A DNA stretch of 64,000 bases, taken from contig NZ_CP041240.1 in NCBI RefSeq assembly GCF_013488225.1, positions 310,001 through 374,000 on the forward strand, in the 5' to 3' direction. Both the position numbers and the translations under genes were made by a program. The stretch is from Sinorhizobium mexicanum (GTDB taxonomy: Bacteria > Pseudomonadota > Alphaproteobacteria > Rhizobiales > Rhizobiaceae). Positions within the stretch are counted from its first letter, which is position 1, and the number at the start of each line of letters is the position of its first letter. Below the pieces are notes generated by a model. The model ran no database searches. It was not told the DNA's origin and worked only from the letters and a program-made list of their open reading frames with translations. Positions 8,539-17,482 of the stretch are shown here, piece by piece.

Positions 8539-9641
8539 TCCGCCGCCTCCTTCGTTGACGGGCTGCCGACCTGCTCCTCGCGCAGCTGTCGTATGAACTG
8601 CAGGTCACCCTGAAAATCAACGTAGTGAGGCAAGGTCAGATGTGAAACGAACCCAGCCGCCTCGAGATTGTCGGTATGAGAAAGAACGAACTCTTCGTCC
8701 TGTGCGGGGTATTTCACATCCTCGCCATATTCACGGGACCGCAATGAGCGATCGACGATCGCCATTCCCATCGCCTTCCGCTCACTCTTTCCAAAGGAGA
8801 GCCCGTAGCCCCGCGTGAAGCGTGCCGGCTCGTCGTCCGAGCCTGCAAACAAGTCAAGCATCTGGCATTCGGTGACGGTGATGTCTCCAATCGAAACTGG
8901 AAAGCCCAGTTCCTCGGGAACCACTTCGATCGCGACGTCTCCGACCCGGGTTTCGCCGACATAGGGATGGGCTGCGCCATAGCCACGCAGAGCGGAATAA
9001 GCCAACCCCACGACAAATCCCTCATCGCCACGGGCAAGATTTTGCAAACGCTGATCGCGACCGGCCGGCAATGCCAGGGGCTCTCGCGTCAGATCGAAAA
9101 CCGACGCTTTGCCAGGCGCAGGCACTTCTGCCTCGATCAGACCTTCATCGGAGATGCTATCGAAAGCACGTGGACAATTGGCATCGAGCGGGGTCGCAGC
9201 CAGTTCCGCCCTTGTCACCTCGGCATCAGCGTTGTCGAGGAGGTCGAAATCAAGCAGTCTATGCGTGTATTCGTAGGTCGAACCGAGGACCTGTCCCCCA
9301 GGAACGTCCTTGAAGGTTGCGGAGATCCGTCGCTGGATGGCCATCCGATCCGTCTCGATCGCATTCGACACTGCGAAGCGCGGTAAGGTCGTACGAAACG
9401 CCCGGAGGAGGAAGATCGCCTCGACTGCGTCGCCCTGGGCCTGCTTTAATGCCAAGGCCGCAAGCTCTCTATCGTAGACAGAGCCCTCGCACATCACGCG
9501 GTCGACGGCGAGACCGAGTTGCTCGGCGATCTGAGAAACGGTAAGTTCGGGAACTTCAGGATCGCCGCGTCTATCCTCTGCGATCAAACGGTGCGAGTTG
9601 AGGATAGCCTGCTCGCCGCCTTTTACAGCCACATAGGCCAT
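8535..9641 (-). CDS. phnI: PhnI, C-P lyase core subunit (nucleosidase)
   Basis: The 368-residue protein begins MAYVAVKGGEQAILNSH, the typical PhnI start, and contains RGYGLSFGKSERKAM and the C-terminal SHTDNLEAAGFVSHLTLPHYVDFQ segment of the family. PhnI catalyses the displacement of adenine from ATP by phosphonate, with PhnG, PhnH and PhnL. The ATG directly follows the phnH stop codon, and the 3' end overlaps phnJ by 4 bases. Confidence 0.95.
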   Translation of the reverse strand: MAYVAVKGGEQAILNSHRLIAEDRRGDPEVPELTVSQIAEQLGLAVDRVMCEGSVYDRELAALALKQAQGDAVEAIFLLRAFRTTLPRFAVSNAIETDRMAIQRRISATFKDVPGGQVLGSTYEYTHRLLDFDLLDNADAEVTRAELAATPLDANCPRAFDSISDEGLIEAEVPAPGKASVFDLTREPLALPAGRDQRLQNLARGDEGFVVGLAYSALRGYGAAHPYVGETRVGDVAIEVVPEELGFPVSIGDITVTECQMLDLFAGSDDEPARFTRGYGLSFGKSERKAMGMAIVDRSLRSREYGEDVKYPAQDEEFVLSHTDNLEAAGFVSHLTLPHYVDFQGDLQFIRQLREEQVGSPSTKEAAE

Positions 9642-10247
9642 TTAGATCTCCACCGATATGCTGCGGGGAAGAGCAATGATTGCTTTTCCGGAGGTAAAGA
9701 GGACATCGACCCCGATCGGATAAAGCTCCTGATTGAGCTGCCACTCTTCCCAAAACCACGACGGAAGCCCTTCGATGGTGGCCGAAACCTCGTGCTGGAT
9801 CCCTGGCCCTTGCCATCGAACCGAGGGACCATCCGTAAAGGAGGGCACCTGGACAACAATGGTCGTCGAAGTCTGGGGCTCCAACTCAGTTCCGAGGCGA
9901 AACCCTGCTAGGCGTGGCATCGTCGTCGAATCGGCCACGATGGCAAATGCTGCTTCGTCCGCGCCATTGGCGAACGGCGTCCCGCAGTGAAACCCAAGGT
10001 AATTACGGACGTCGCCACGATTAGATCGGGAATCGAGCCAGACCGGCGTTTCGAAGTCTGCCAATGTGAGGCAAGCGGAGACGGTCGCCGGCGCGAGCGG
10101 CCCAACTGCCGTAGCTACAGAGCCAAGCGTTTGCGGGCGGCCCACATAAGCATAGGCATCCAGAATACGGCGGAACGTGTCTTGGCTGTCGAAAACGGGA
10201 TTTGTGAATCCGGGCTTGATCCCGGCAGTGTCCATACCGCTGTTCAT
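9642..10247 (-). CDS. phnH: PhnH, C-P lyase core subunit
   Basis: This 201-residue protein matches PhnH in length and pattern: SQDTFRRILDAYAYVGRP near the start, then PLAPATVSACLTLADFETPVW, and GLPSWFWEEWQ near the end. PhnH is part of the PhnGHIJ complex and has a PLP-transferase-like fold without cofactor. The start overlaps the phnG stop by 4 bases (ATGA), suggesting coupled translation. Confidence 0.92.
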   Translation of the reverse strand: MNSGMDTAGIKPGFTNPVFDSQDTFRRILDAYAYVGRPQTLGSVATAVGPLAPATVSACLTLADFETPVWLDSRSNRGDVRNYLGFHCGTPFANGADEAAFAIVADSTTMPRLAGFRLGTELEPQTSTTIVVQVPSFTDGPSVRWQGPGIQHEVSATIEGLPSWFWEEWQLNQELYPIGVDVLFTSGKAIIALPRSISVEI

Positions 10248-10705
10248 TCCGGGCTCGTGCCTCGCGCCATTGCAAAAAAGTCGACCTTTGTGGAAGCCGC
10301 CTTGCGGCTCTTCAGCTCACGCCGTCTCGCTTGCATCGCTTCAAATTGAGCGACCAATTCGCGACTCTCGGCCGCGACCTCGTCCGCCCGCTGCAGGAGC
10401 GCATCGAAGACTGCCGCCAGTTCCGCATGGCGCTGGTCGCGTCCGAGCACGAAGGCGAACCCCGTCGTGCCCTCGGTTAGCCTCAGGGCACATCGGGTCA
10501 TCGTGACCTCACCGAGGTTGAACGCACCGCCGGTACCGCCTGCGCGTCCACGCACCAGCACGAGGCCGGTTTCGGGTCGACGCAGCCATTCATATTGAGG
10601 AGCGATGGGCAGATCGTTCCACGCACGCTCAAGGTCATCACACTTGGTTCGCGCCAGAACCGCCATCCATCGCCGTCTGTTTTCAATTTGATTGCGCACT
10701 TGCAT
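10244..10705 (-). CDS. phnG: PhnG, C-P lyase core subunit
   Basis: PhnG (153 residues) is the first gene of the C-P lyase operon. The start MQVRNQIENRRRW at 10705 fits the family (RRxWMAVLA follows); a longer frame upstream would run over the palindromic operator and was rejected. The segment PETGLVLVRGRAGGTGGAFNLGE followed by TRCALRL is characteristic. PhnG works with PhnH, PhnI and PhnL to attach phosphonate to ATP-derived ribose. A palindrome at 10748-10769 is 42 bases upstream and is the likely PhnF binding site. Confidence 0.92.
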   Translation of the reverse strand: MQVRNQIENRRRWMAVLARTKCDDLERAWNDLPIAPQYEWLRRPETGLVLVRGRAGGTGGAFNLGEVTMTRCALRLTEGTTGFAFVLGRDQRHAELAAVFDALLQRADEVAAESRELVAQFEAMQARRRELKSRKAASTKVDFFAMARGTSPE

Positions 10706-10747
10706 TCGCCGCTTCGATTGCAGGCCTCGGTGGGCCGGGCCTAAGAT

Positions 10748-10769
10748 GATACCTAGATGTCTAGGTATC
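10748..10769. promoter_or_regulatory. Palindromic operator in front of phnG (candidate PhnF site)
   Basis: The two 10-base arms GATACCTAGA and TCTAGGTATC are perfect inverted repeats around a central TG. Its right 17 bases (CTAGATGTCTAGGTATC) occur again upstream of the ABC-transporter operon at 18446-18462. Its position just upstream of phnG and the phnF-like regulator gene nearby make a repressor-binding role likely. Confidence 0.75.
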
Positions 10770-10904
10770 TGCTTTTTGCAACACTTTGATGACAAGAGCC
10801 TGGTTCAGCAGAAAAGTGTTAGTCGGAGCAACAGAAGGAAATGGCCGGCGCTGGTAGGCTGAACCCGCGAATGAAGCTCCCTTCCCGTTCGCCAGCAATC
10901 TCGT

Positions 10905-11606
10905 TTAGTCATCGCCTTCTATCAGGTATTCATATCTGTCGGCTCGTATGACGCCGAAGGCGTATTTGATCGGTAGTCCATCCGGAGCCACATCGACATT
11001 TGTCTCGAAGAGCACCGGGCTGGACGATGATATTCGCAACAGACGGGCCTCTTGCTGGGTGGGCCTTCGGGCGGTAATCCGCGTCCATTTTCGCTTGTAT
11101 TCCGGAATGCCACAGCGCTTCAGGGCCGCAGTTGGAGAGTTCAGCCCTTCGAACGCTGTGGCGAGACCAGGAACTCGCTCGACCGGAAAATAGGCCGTAC
11201 CGGTCGCCAGCGGCCAGTCGTTGATGAACGAAGTCGTCCTGACGGCGGTAACGAGCGCCGAGGGCGCGATCTTCAAATGCGTCGCAATATCCGGCTCGAC
11301 AGAGATCTCGTTGATCGACAATATCTCCCGCTTGACCGACTTGTTCTGGCCAAGAAGTTTGAACGTGAATTTCGGATCGCTGTCCAAGGTGTGCGAAATG
11401 AAATCGTCGGCAACGAAGGTACCGACACCGTGTTGCACCCGCAGAGCTCCTTCAGACTCCAAGACCTTGATGGCGTTTCGCACGGTGTGGCGATTGACGC
11501 CAAATCGTTCTGCCAAGACCAGGTCGCCAGGCAGGCGACCGTTCTCGAAGGCTCCTGCACGGATATCACCGAGTATTCCGGAGCGAACCACTTCCCAACG
11601 TTTCAT
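10905..11606 (-). CDS. phnF: PhnF-like GntR/HutC-family transcriptional regulator
   Basis: The 233-residue protein has an N-terminal winged helix (LAERFGVNRHTVRNAIKVLESEGALRVQHGVGTFV, about residues 29-67) and a C-terminal UTRA ligand-binding domain ending in FGVIRADRYEYLIE. PhnF-type regulators repress phosphonate genes until an effector is present. ATG 11606 is used because MKRWEVVRSGI is the usual family start; the longer upstream frame overlaps the hydrolase gene. It lies 64 bases behind the hydrolase gene and is probably the last gene of the transporter operon. The palindromes at 10748 and 18446 are its likely targets. Confidence 0.88.
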   Translation of the reverse strand: MKRWEVVRSGILGDIRAGAFENGRLPGDLVLAERFGVNRHTVRNAIKVLESEGALRVQHGVGTFVADDFISHTLDSDPKFTFKLLGQNKSVKREILSINEISVEPDIATHLKIAPSALVTAVRTTSFINDWPLATGTAYFPVERVPGLATAFEGLNSPTAALKRCGIPEYKRKWTRITARRPTQQEARLLRISSSSPVLFETNVDVAPDGLPIKYAFGVIRADRYEYLIEGDD

Positions 11607-11670
11607 TAAGCACCACTTCAACTGCCGATACGACCATTGCATCCCCCAAAATGGGTGCAGGAAACCCTGT

Positions 11671-12900
11671 TTACCCGAAAAGCGGCCGATCGGGAAACAT
11701 CTCTGTGGGTAGCCCAAGGATGGATGCGAGCGTCGGCGCAAGGCGTGTGGCTTCAGCTCCTTCCGCCACCGCACTTGGCAGACCGGCCCCGGACATAATG
11801 CAGATACGATCGTCCGCACTCATACCTGGTCGAAATCCATGGGTGGCTTTGTATTTCGGTCGACCGAACGGTTGGTCTGCCGGATGCCCGGCTGGCACTG
11901 CTTCGAAATCATGCTGCGGCGGAGCCACGAAAGTGGCAATGCGCTCGCGCAGCCCGACCGGCAAATGTGCATCGTTCCAGGGTTCCGCCCCCACGGCGGC
12001 GAGCCTTCGCGTAACTTCCGCACGATCGGCATCGTTGTCGACCAGGACGTGCAGCGTCGCACCCTCAGTGCAAAACGTTTTTCCGGGAATCACCAGCTCG
12101 GGCAGGATCGAGGTGGTGATGTTACCGTGACCGTGATCGCTGGTAACTGCAATCACGTAGTCATCGAGCCGGCCGGATCGGCGCAAGGCGTCCAAGCAAA
12201 GACCGACGAGAGAGTCGGCAAACGCAATAGAGAAATGGGCCTCTTCGCTCTCGTAACCGAACTCATGCTGGAACATGTCTGGGACATTGATTTCGGTCAC
12301 GACCAGATCAGGGGGCTCTTTTGAACCGATGAGCCTTGCGGCAGCGGAGACGGTCAGTTGGTCGTCGATGAGCGTCGCGGTGACCCGAGAGACCATATCC
12401 GGCCTTGCGGACTCCTGAACGAAAGACGGTAGGGGAACCCCTGCCAAGCGACCGCGCGGATCCTTGACTCTCAGGAGGTAGGGGGCAGTGCCGTCGCTCG
12501 GAACCTTGGTGAAGCCGGGGCCGCGCATCCAACTGGGCGGAACATAGACGGAGGTATCTTCCGGGTCGATGAGAGCATGCCCGACGCAGGCCACGTCCAG
12601 GCCCGCGCGTGAAGCAAAGGTTGCAATTGTCGGCACAAGAAGATGCTCCACCTCGGCCGCGATGAATGCTCCGTCGATCAGAACGCGATTACCAAAAACC
12701 CCGTGCCTGTCTGCATCGACACCTGTGAGGATGGAAGCCCGACCCGGCATGGAGGTCGCCGGTACGGCGGAACGCATCCGGCGAACGCGATATCCGCTGT
12801 CGGCCAGAGCAGATAAATTCGGGAGCCTCTCCCGATGGTTCTCAAGATAGTCCGAGTTCACGCCGTCGATCATGATCAACAGGAGTTTACGACGCTTCAT
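11671..12900 (-). CDS. Alkaline phosphatase superfamily hydrolase (phosphodiesterase / phosphonoacetate hydrolase-like)
   Basis: The 409-residue protein has the superfamily's metal-binding pattern: LLLIMIDGVNSDYL at the N terminus, the nucleophile region VPATSMPGRASILTG near residue 45-60, and TSDHGHGN in the second half, followed by a late GHPAD/KATHGF histidine region. Such enzymes hydrolyse phosphomonoesters, phosphodiesters or phosphonates with two zinc or manganese ions. No signal peptide is visible, so it should act in the cytoplasm on imported substrate. It sits 7 bases behind the oligopeptide-type transport ATPase gene and in front of phnF. The exact substrate is unknown. Confidence 0.8.
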   Translation of the reverse strand: MKRRKLLLIMIDGVNSDYLENHRERLPNLSALADSGYRVRRMRSAVPATSMPGRASILTGVDADRHGVFGNRVLIDGAFIAAEVEHLLVPTIATFASRAGLDVACVGHALIDPEDTSVYVPPSWMRGPGFTKVPSDGTAPYLLRVKDPRGRLAGVPLPSFVQESARPDMVSRVTATLIDDQLTVSAAARLIGSKEPPDLVVTEINVPDMFQHEFGYESEEAHFSIAFADSLVGLCLDALRRSGRLDDYVIAVTSDHGHGNITTSILPELVIPGKTFCTEGATLHVLVDNDADRAEVTRRLAAVGAEPWNDAHLPVGLRERIATFVAPPQHDFEAVPAGHPADQPFGRPKYKATHGFRPGMSADDRICIMSGAGLPSAVAEGAEATRLAPTLASILGLPTEMFPDRPLFG

Positions 12901-12907
12901 TTCAATC

Positions 12908-13954
12908 TCACCCCTTCAAATCGAAAGATTTTTGTTTGATGCAGGCCGTCCAGTGCCCTGGCGCAACCTGGCGCAGTGCCGGTGAAGCCGCTGCACATTC
13001 CGGGCTTGCAATCGGGCACCTGGTTCGAAAGACGCAGCCGGACGGCGGTGACACGGCACTCGGAACTTCGCCTTTCAGAACCACCCGGTTTCGTCGAAAC
13101 TTTGGATGCTCGACCGGCAGAGCGGCCAGCAGCGCTTCGGTGTAGGGATGCGCAGGCCCATCCCAGAACATTGCCGAAGGGGCGATCTCCATGATCCGAC
13201 CGAGATACATGACGATCACCCGATCGGCGACGTGGCTGACCACGCGCAGATCATGCGAGATAAAAAGCATCGTCAGTGACAGCTTGTCCTTCAGATCCAG
13301 GAGCAAGTTGATGATCTGCGCCTGAACCGAAACATCGAGAGCCGAAACGGGCTCATCGGCGACGATGAACTCCGGCTCGGTCGACAGTGCTCTGGCGATG
13401 GCGATCCGCTGGCGTTGACCGCCGCTGAAGCTGTGCGGGTAGCGCACGGCATGCGTCGGGGAAATTCCGACCCGTGAAAGGAGCTCTGCCACGCGCTCGA
13501 GCCGTGCTCGCGGGGTCAGATGGGCATGATGGATCGACAGCGGTTCACCGACGATTTCACCGACGGTCATGCGTGGGTTGAGGCTGCTGTAGGGATCCTG
13601 GAACACCATCTGCATATGCCGACGAAAAGAACGCGTTTCCCTTGGCGTCAAGGTCGTCAGATCGACCCCTTTGAAGCGAACCCGACCGGAACTAGGACCG
13701 GTCAACCGCAGCAAGCTGCGCCCCAATGTCGTCTTGCCTGAACCGGATTCGCCGACCAGAGCGACGATCTCGCCTGGAAATATTGAAAACGATGCTCCGT
13801 CGACGGCTTTAATGAATCTCTTGGAACGGAACGGCGATATGCTGCGGAGTGGCAGGTGCACGCGAACGTCCTCAACTTCAATCAGAGATGGGCTACTGAA
13901 CGGCGGGATCGCACCCCCACTGGGTGTGCCGAAATGGGCAAAGGAGGGATTCAT
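12908..13954 (-). CDS. Oligopeptide/dipeptide-type ABC transporter ATPase (OppF/DppF-like)
   Basis: This 348-residue ATPase has Walker A GESGSGKTTLG, signature SFSGGQRQRIAIARAL and Walker B FIVADEPVSALDVS. It also has the C-terminal extension of OppF-type proteins with the Cys-rich segment GCVFRTRCPIASPEC, which in the family can carry an Fe-S cluster. It pairs with the OppD-like ATPase whose stop it overlaps by 4 bases (ATGA). The pair powers the permeases at 16.6-18.4 kb. Confidence 0.92.
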   Translation of the reverse strand: MNPSFAHFGTPSGGAIPPFSSPSLIEVEDVRVHLPLRSISPFRSKRFIKAVDGASFSIFPGEIVALVGESGSGKTTLGRSLLRLTGPSSGRVRFKGVDLTTLTPRETRSFRRHMQMVFQDPYSSLNPRMTVGEIVGEPLSIHHAHLTPRARLERVAELLSRVGISPTHAVRYPHSFSGGQRQRIAIARALSTEPEFIVADEPVSALDVSVQAQIINLLLDLKDKLSLTMLFISHDLRVVSHVADRVIVMYLGRIMEIAPSAMFWDGPAHPYTEALLAALPVEHPKFRRNRVVLKGEVPSAVSPPSGCVFRTRCPIASPECAAASPALRQVAPGHWTACIKQKSFDLKG

Positions 13955-14967
13955 GCTGCAACCTCCGGCTCCGCAGCCGCGGCGATTTCACGCCAACGCG
14001 AACAACGAACGCTGTGGCCGTCAGCCATGTCGAGTTCCGGCATCTTGCGAGCGCAGTCCGCCACTGCGTGGCTGCAGCGCGGGCGGAAGGAACAGCCGGT
14101 CGCCAGATGAGCAAGTTCCGGAGGGCTGCCGGGGATGGCGGAAAGCCGCCGCGGAAATGCGCGGCCAGGCTGCAATTGCGGCCGCGCTTTCAGGAGACCG
14201 CGCGTGTAGGGCATCCATGGCGTGTCGAAGATCTGCATGACATTGCCCTCCTCGACAATCCGGCCGGCATACATCACCACGACCCGATCGGCGATTTCGG
14301 CAACGACACTGAGGTCATGCGTGATGAACAGCATGGCCATGCCGGTCTCCTGCTGTAGTTCGTGTAGAAGGGCAAGGATTTGCGATTGGACCGTGGCATC
14401 GAGGGCCGTCGTCGGCTCGTCGGCGATCAGCAATTTCGGACGACATGACAGCGCGATCGCGATCATTGCCCGCTGGCGCATACCGCCGGAAAGTTGATGC
14501 GGATAATCATCGAGGCGCCGCTCGGCATCGGCGATACCGACCCGATCGAGCAGTTCTCTGGCTTGGCGTCGAGCTTCGCGAGGAGTGCATCGTTGATGGG
14601 CCCGCAGAACCTCGGTCAATTGGTTGCCAATCGTGTAGACCGGATTGAGCGCTGACGCGGGCTCCTGAAAGATCATAGCGATGTCGTTGCCAAGAATGCC
14701 GCGCAGACGTCGCGCCGGAATTTGGAGAAGGTCCTCCCCTTGATAGAGGACCTTCCCCGCAACAATCCGGCCCAGTGACTTCGGAATGAGGTTCAGGATG
14801 GAAAACGCGGTTGCCGATTTGCCTGAGCCGGATTCTCCGACAAGGCAGACCGTACTTCCTTGCCGAACCGAGAACGAGACCCCTTCAACTGCTTTGACAG
14901 TTCGATCGTGGGCATGAAAATGGGTGCGCAAATTCTCGACGCGCAGGAGTTCGGCATCGTTCATCAT
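13951..14967 (-). CDS. Oligopeptide/dipeptide-type ABC transporter ATPase (OppD/DppD-like)
   Basis: The 338-residue ATPase has Walker [12 protein letters not shown], signature [15 protein letters not shown], Walker [13 protein letters not shown] and the C-terminal [15 protein letters not shown] segment typical of OppD. The start is one of two adjacent ATGs (14967 or 14964). An in-frame extension further upstream runs into the binding-protein gene and was rejected. Gene order permease-permease-binding protein-OppD-OppF is that of a complete peptide-type importer. Confidence 0.92.
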   Translation of the reverse strand: MMNDAELLRVENLRTHFHAHDRTVKAVEGVSFSVRQGSTVCLVGESGSGKSATAFSILNLIPKSLGRIVAGKVLYQGEDLLQIPARRLRGILGNDIAMIFQEPASALNPVYTIGNQLTEVLRAHQRCTPREARRQARELLDRVGIADAERRLDDYPHQLSGGMRQRAMIAIALSCRPKLLIADEPTTALDATVQSQILALLHELQQETGMAMLFITHDLSVVAEIADRVVVMYAGRIVEEGNVMQIFDTPWMPYTRGLLKARPQLQPGRAFPRRLSAIPGSPPELAHLATGCSFRPRCSHAVADCARKMPELDMADGHSVRCSRWREIAAAAEPEVAA

Positions 14968-15002
14968 AAAACCGTCCTGGTAGCTGAGCGGAACAGTGAC
15001 CT

Positions 15003-16514
15003 TCACTTGAAGTGAATGTTGTCCGGCCGGAAATCCATCGTGTAGTCGGTGTTCGGCAGCCACTGGATGGTGGTCCGAACCCCGTAGAATTCCGGCGCAC
15101 GATAGAGGTACGTACCGGGCGCTTCGTCCTCGAAGATATCGATCATCTTTTGATAGATGTCGTAGCGACGTTTGGTATCGAGCGTGGTCTCGCCTTCTTT
15201 GGCGAGTTCGACGAAGCGCTCCTGGTCTTTCCAAAAACGCTTCGCCCAGGTCATGTAAAGCGTGACCGCGGGGTCGGTCGGCACGACCCAGTCAGACGCG
15301 TTCCTCACGGTGAGGGCCGGGTCCTCCTTTTTGAGCTTCGTCCAGCCTTCGTCGACACGAACGCTGGCATTGACGCCGATCGCTTTCCACATCTGAACGA
15401 CAGCTTCCGCGACTGCAACGCCATTCGTGTAGTAGACCGGGTGAGTTACGAATTGGATCGGCTCCCCCTTGTAGCTCGATTGCGAGAGCAACTGGCGCGC
15501 GCGGTCGGGATCGAAGGCCGGAGTTGGCCGATCGGGATTATAGAGTTCCGGTCCCCAGGCCTCGTATTGGGCGGAGTGCGGCAGCGTAGCCTTGCCATCC
15601 CACAGGGTGTCGACAAGCAGCTGGCGATCGACCGACAGATTGAGTGCCTGCCGCAGTTTCTTGTCGGCCATCACCGGGTTGAAGGTGTTGTAGATAAGGA
15701 AGTGATGGTTCATCAACGCGCTGCGGAGGTCGCAACAACCCAGGTTCTTTACCGCTTCCAATTGATCCGGCGGCAGGCTGTTGATGACATCGACCTCACC
15801 GTTCGCGAGCGCAGTGATCCTCGCAGAAACCTCCGGGATGGCCTTGAAGGTCAAGCTCGAGATTGTCGGCCGACCGCGAAAGTAGGAGTCGTTGGCCTTC
15901 AGTTCCATGCTCTCGTCAGGCTGGAGCTTGACGAAAGCGAACGGACCCGTCCCGACCGGCTTTTGGCCGAAGCCGCTCTCTCCCACCGACTCGAAATAGG
16001 CTTTCGGCACGATATCGCTCGAATGATAGGCAAGCAGGTGTAGCAGTATCGGGCTCGGAGCTGTCGTGGTAATCCGGACAGTCAGATCATCGACGATGTC
16101 GACGCGTTCGATCACCTTGAGGAGATTCTTGGCAAAGACGTAGTCCGACTCCGGATTCAAGATTCGATCAAAGGTGAATTTGACATCAGCACTGGTAAAG
16201 GGCTGACCGTTGTGAAACCGCACATCCGGCCGCAGCGAGAATTCCATGGTACGATCGTCGATCCGCTTCCAGCTTTGTGCTAGGCCGGGAACAAGCTCAT
16301 AAGCTGTCCGATCCTTGCTTTTGGAAAAGTCCCGCGCAACGAGCGTGTCGAACATATTGTATGTCATTGGGAAGTCGACATTGCCAAGTGCCAATGCGGG
16401 ATCGAAGTTTGCGCGGACCGCGTTGACGCCGACAGTGAGGGGGGGTCTTGTGTCTTCCTGCGCGACCGCGAAGGTCGGCAGTAGCATAGCGACCGCTACG
16501 AGTAGGTTTCGCAT
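15003..16514 (-). CDS. ABC transporter substrate-binding protein, family 5
   Basis: The 503-residue protein starts with a signal peptide (MRNLLVAVAMLLPTFAVA, cleavage expected before QED) and has the SBP family 5 hallmarks: VPGLAQSW, FSLRPDVRFHNGQPFTSADV and GTGPFAFVKLQPDESMEL. It should bind its ligand in the periplasm and hand it to the permease pair. Family 5 proteins bind peptides but also opines, glycerol derivatives and other solutes, so the ligand is open. Its place in an operon with phnF and a phosphate-ester hydrolase suggests a phosphorus-containing solute. Confidence 0.9.
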   Translation of the reverse strand: MRNLLVAVAMLLPTFAVAQEDTRPPLTVGVNAVRANFDPALALGNVDFPMTYNMFDTLVARDFSKSKDRTAYELVPGLAQSWKRIDDRTMEFSLRPDVRFHNGQPFTSADVKFTFDRILNPESDYVFAKNLLKVIERVDIVDDLTVRITTTAPSPILLHLLAYHSSDIVPKAYFESVGESGFGQKPVGTGPFAFVKLQPDESMELKANDSYFRGRPTISSLTFKAIPEVSARITALANGEVDVINSLPPDQLEAVKNLGCCDLRSALMNHHFLIYNTFNPVMADKKLRQALNLSVDRQLLVDTLWDGKATLPHSAQYEAWGPELYNPDRPTPAFDPDRARQLLSQSSYKGEPIQFVTHPVYYTNGVAVAEAVVQMWKAIGVNASVRVDEGWTKLKKEDPALTVRNASDWVVPTDPAVTLYMTWAKRFWKDQERFVELAKEGETTLDTKRRYDIYQKMIDIFEDEAPGTYLYRAPEFYGVRTTIQWLPNTDYTMDFRPDNIHFK

Positions 16515-16576
16515 AGTGTCTCCTAAGGTTGGAGTTGTTGAGTTTTCCTGCAGGAAGCGTTTGAGAGGGGCGCGAT

Positions 16577-17482
16577 TTAGCTGCGGCTCCGGGGATCGAA
16601 CGTGTCGCGCAGCCAATCGCCGATCATCGATGCCGCCAGCGTTATTGCGACGATGACGAGACAGGGAAATACCGCCAGCCAGGGTGTGGTGATCAGGTAG
16701 TTCCTTGACTCGCCAAGCAACGAGCCGAGAGAAACATTTGGCGGCTGGATACCGACTCCAAGGAACGTGAGCGACGACTCCAGAACGACAATCTCGGCGA
16801 AGCTCAGGCTGGCCAATACGATGACGGGCGACAACGTGTTGGGAAGCACATGACGCATCGCGATATGGTAAGGGGAAGCGCCGGAGGATCGAGCCGCCTC
16901 TACGAAACTGCGTCCGCGCAGAGCTTGCACTTGGCCCCGGACAACCCGAGCATATTTATAGTAATCCGCGAACCCGACGATCAGCACCAAGACAAGCGGA
17001 CTCGGGCCGATGAGGGCGACCGCAGTCAACGCCACCAATGTGACCGGCACCGAAGCCTGCGCATCGACCACAGCCATGAAGCAATGGTCGATCCATCCTC
17101 CCATGCTTCCCGAGACTAGCCCACTGAGCGTGCCAGTGATGACGCCTACGAGAACTCCGGCACCGGCGATAAGCAAGGTGGTCTGGGTTGCGAACAGAAG
17201 CCGAGAAAAAAGATCTCGGCCGAGATGATCCGTTCCAAGGAGGTATTCGGTCGTACCCCCCGCGAACGCCGGCGGCCGAAGCCGGTGTAAAAGGCTCTGA
17301 CCGGCGAGATCATGCGGTGCGATCACCGGCGCGGCAGCGGCCAACAACGCTGCCAACATAAGAATGAGGCACGAGGCGATCGCCACTGTCGGCGGCCGAC
17401 GCCTTCCGGTATTGGTGGCGAAGAGGCCCTCTTCGGTTTGGGAAGCGCTCACTCCCGGCGCGCTGGTCTCGATGCTCATCAC
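16577..17482 (-). CDS. ABC transporter permease (OppC/DppC-like)
   Basis: The 301-residue inner-membrane protein has an N-terminal anchor helix after a charged leader (ASCLILMLAALLAAAAPV) and then GTDHLGRDLFSRLLF, the OppC_N signature, and the EAA loop EAARSSGASPYHIAMRHVLPN near residue 200. It forms a heterodimeric channel with the DppB-like protein, whose stop codon its start overlaps by 4 bases. Confidence 0.92.
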   Translation of the reverse strand: MMSIETSAPGVSASQTEEGLFATNTGRRRPPTVAIASCLILMLAALLAAAAPVIAPHDLAGQSLLHRLRPPAFAGGTTEYLLGTDHLGRDLFSRLLFATQTTLLIAGAGVLVGVITGTLSGLVSGSMGGWIDHCFMAVVDAQASVPVTLVALTAVALIGPSPLVLVLIVGFADYYKYARVVRGQVQALRGRSFVEAARSSGASPYHIAMRHVLPNTLSPVIVLASLSFAEIVVLESSLTFLGVGIQPPNVSLGSLLGESRNYLITTPWLAVFPCLVIVAITLAASMIGDWLRDTFDPRSRS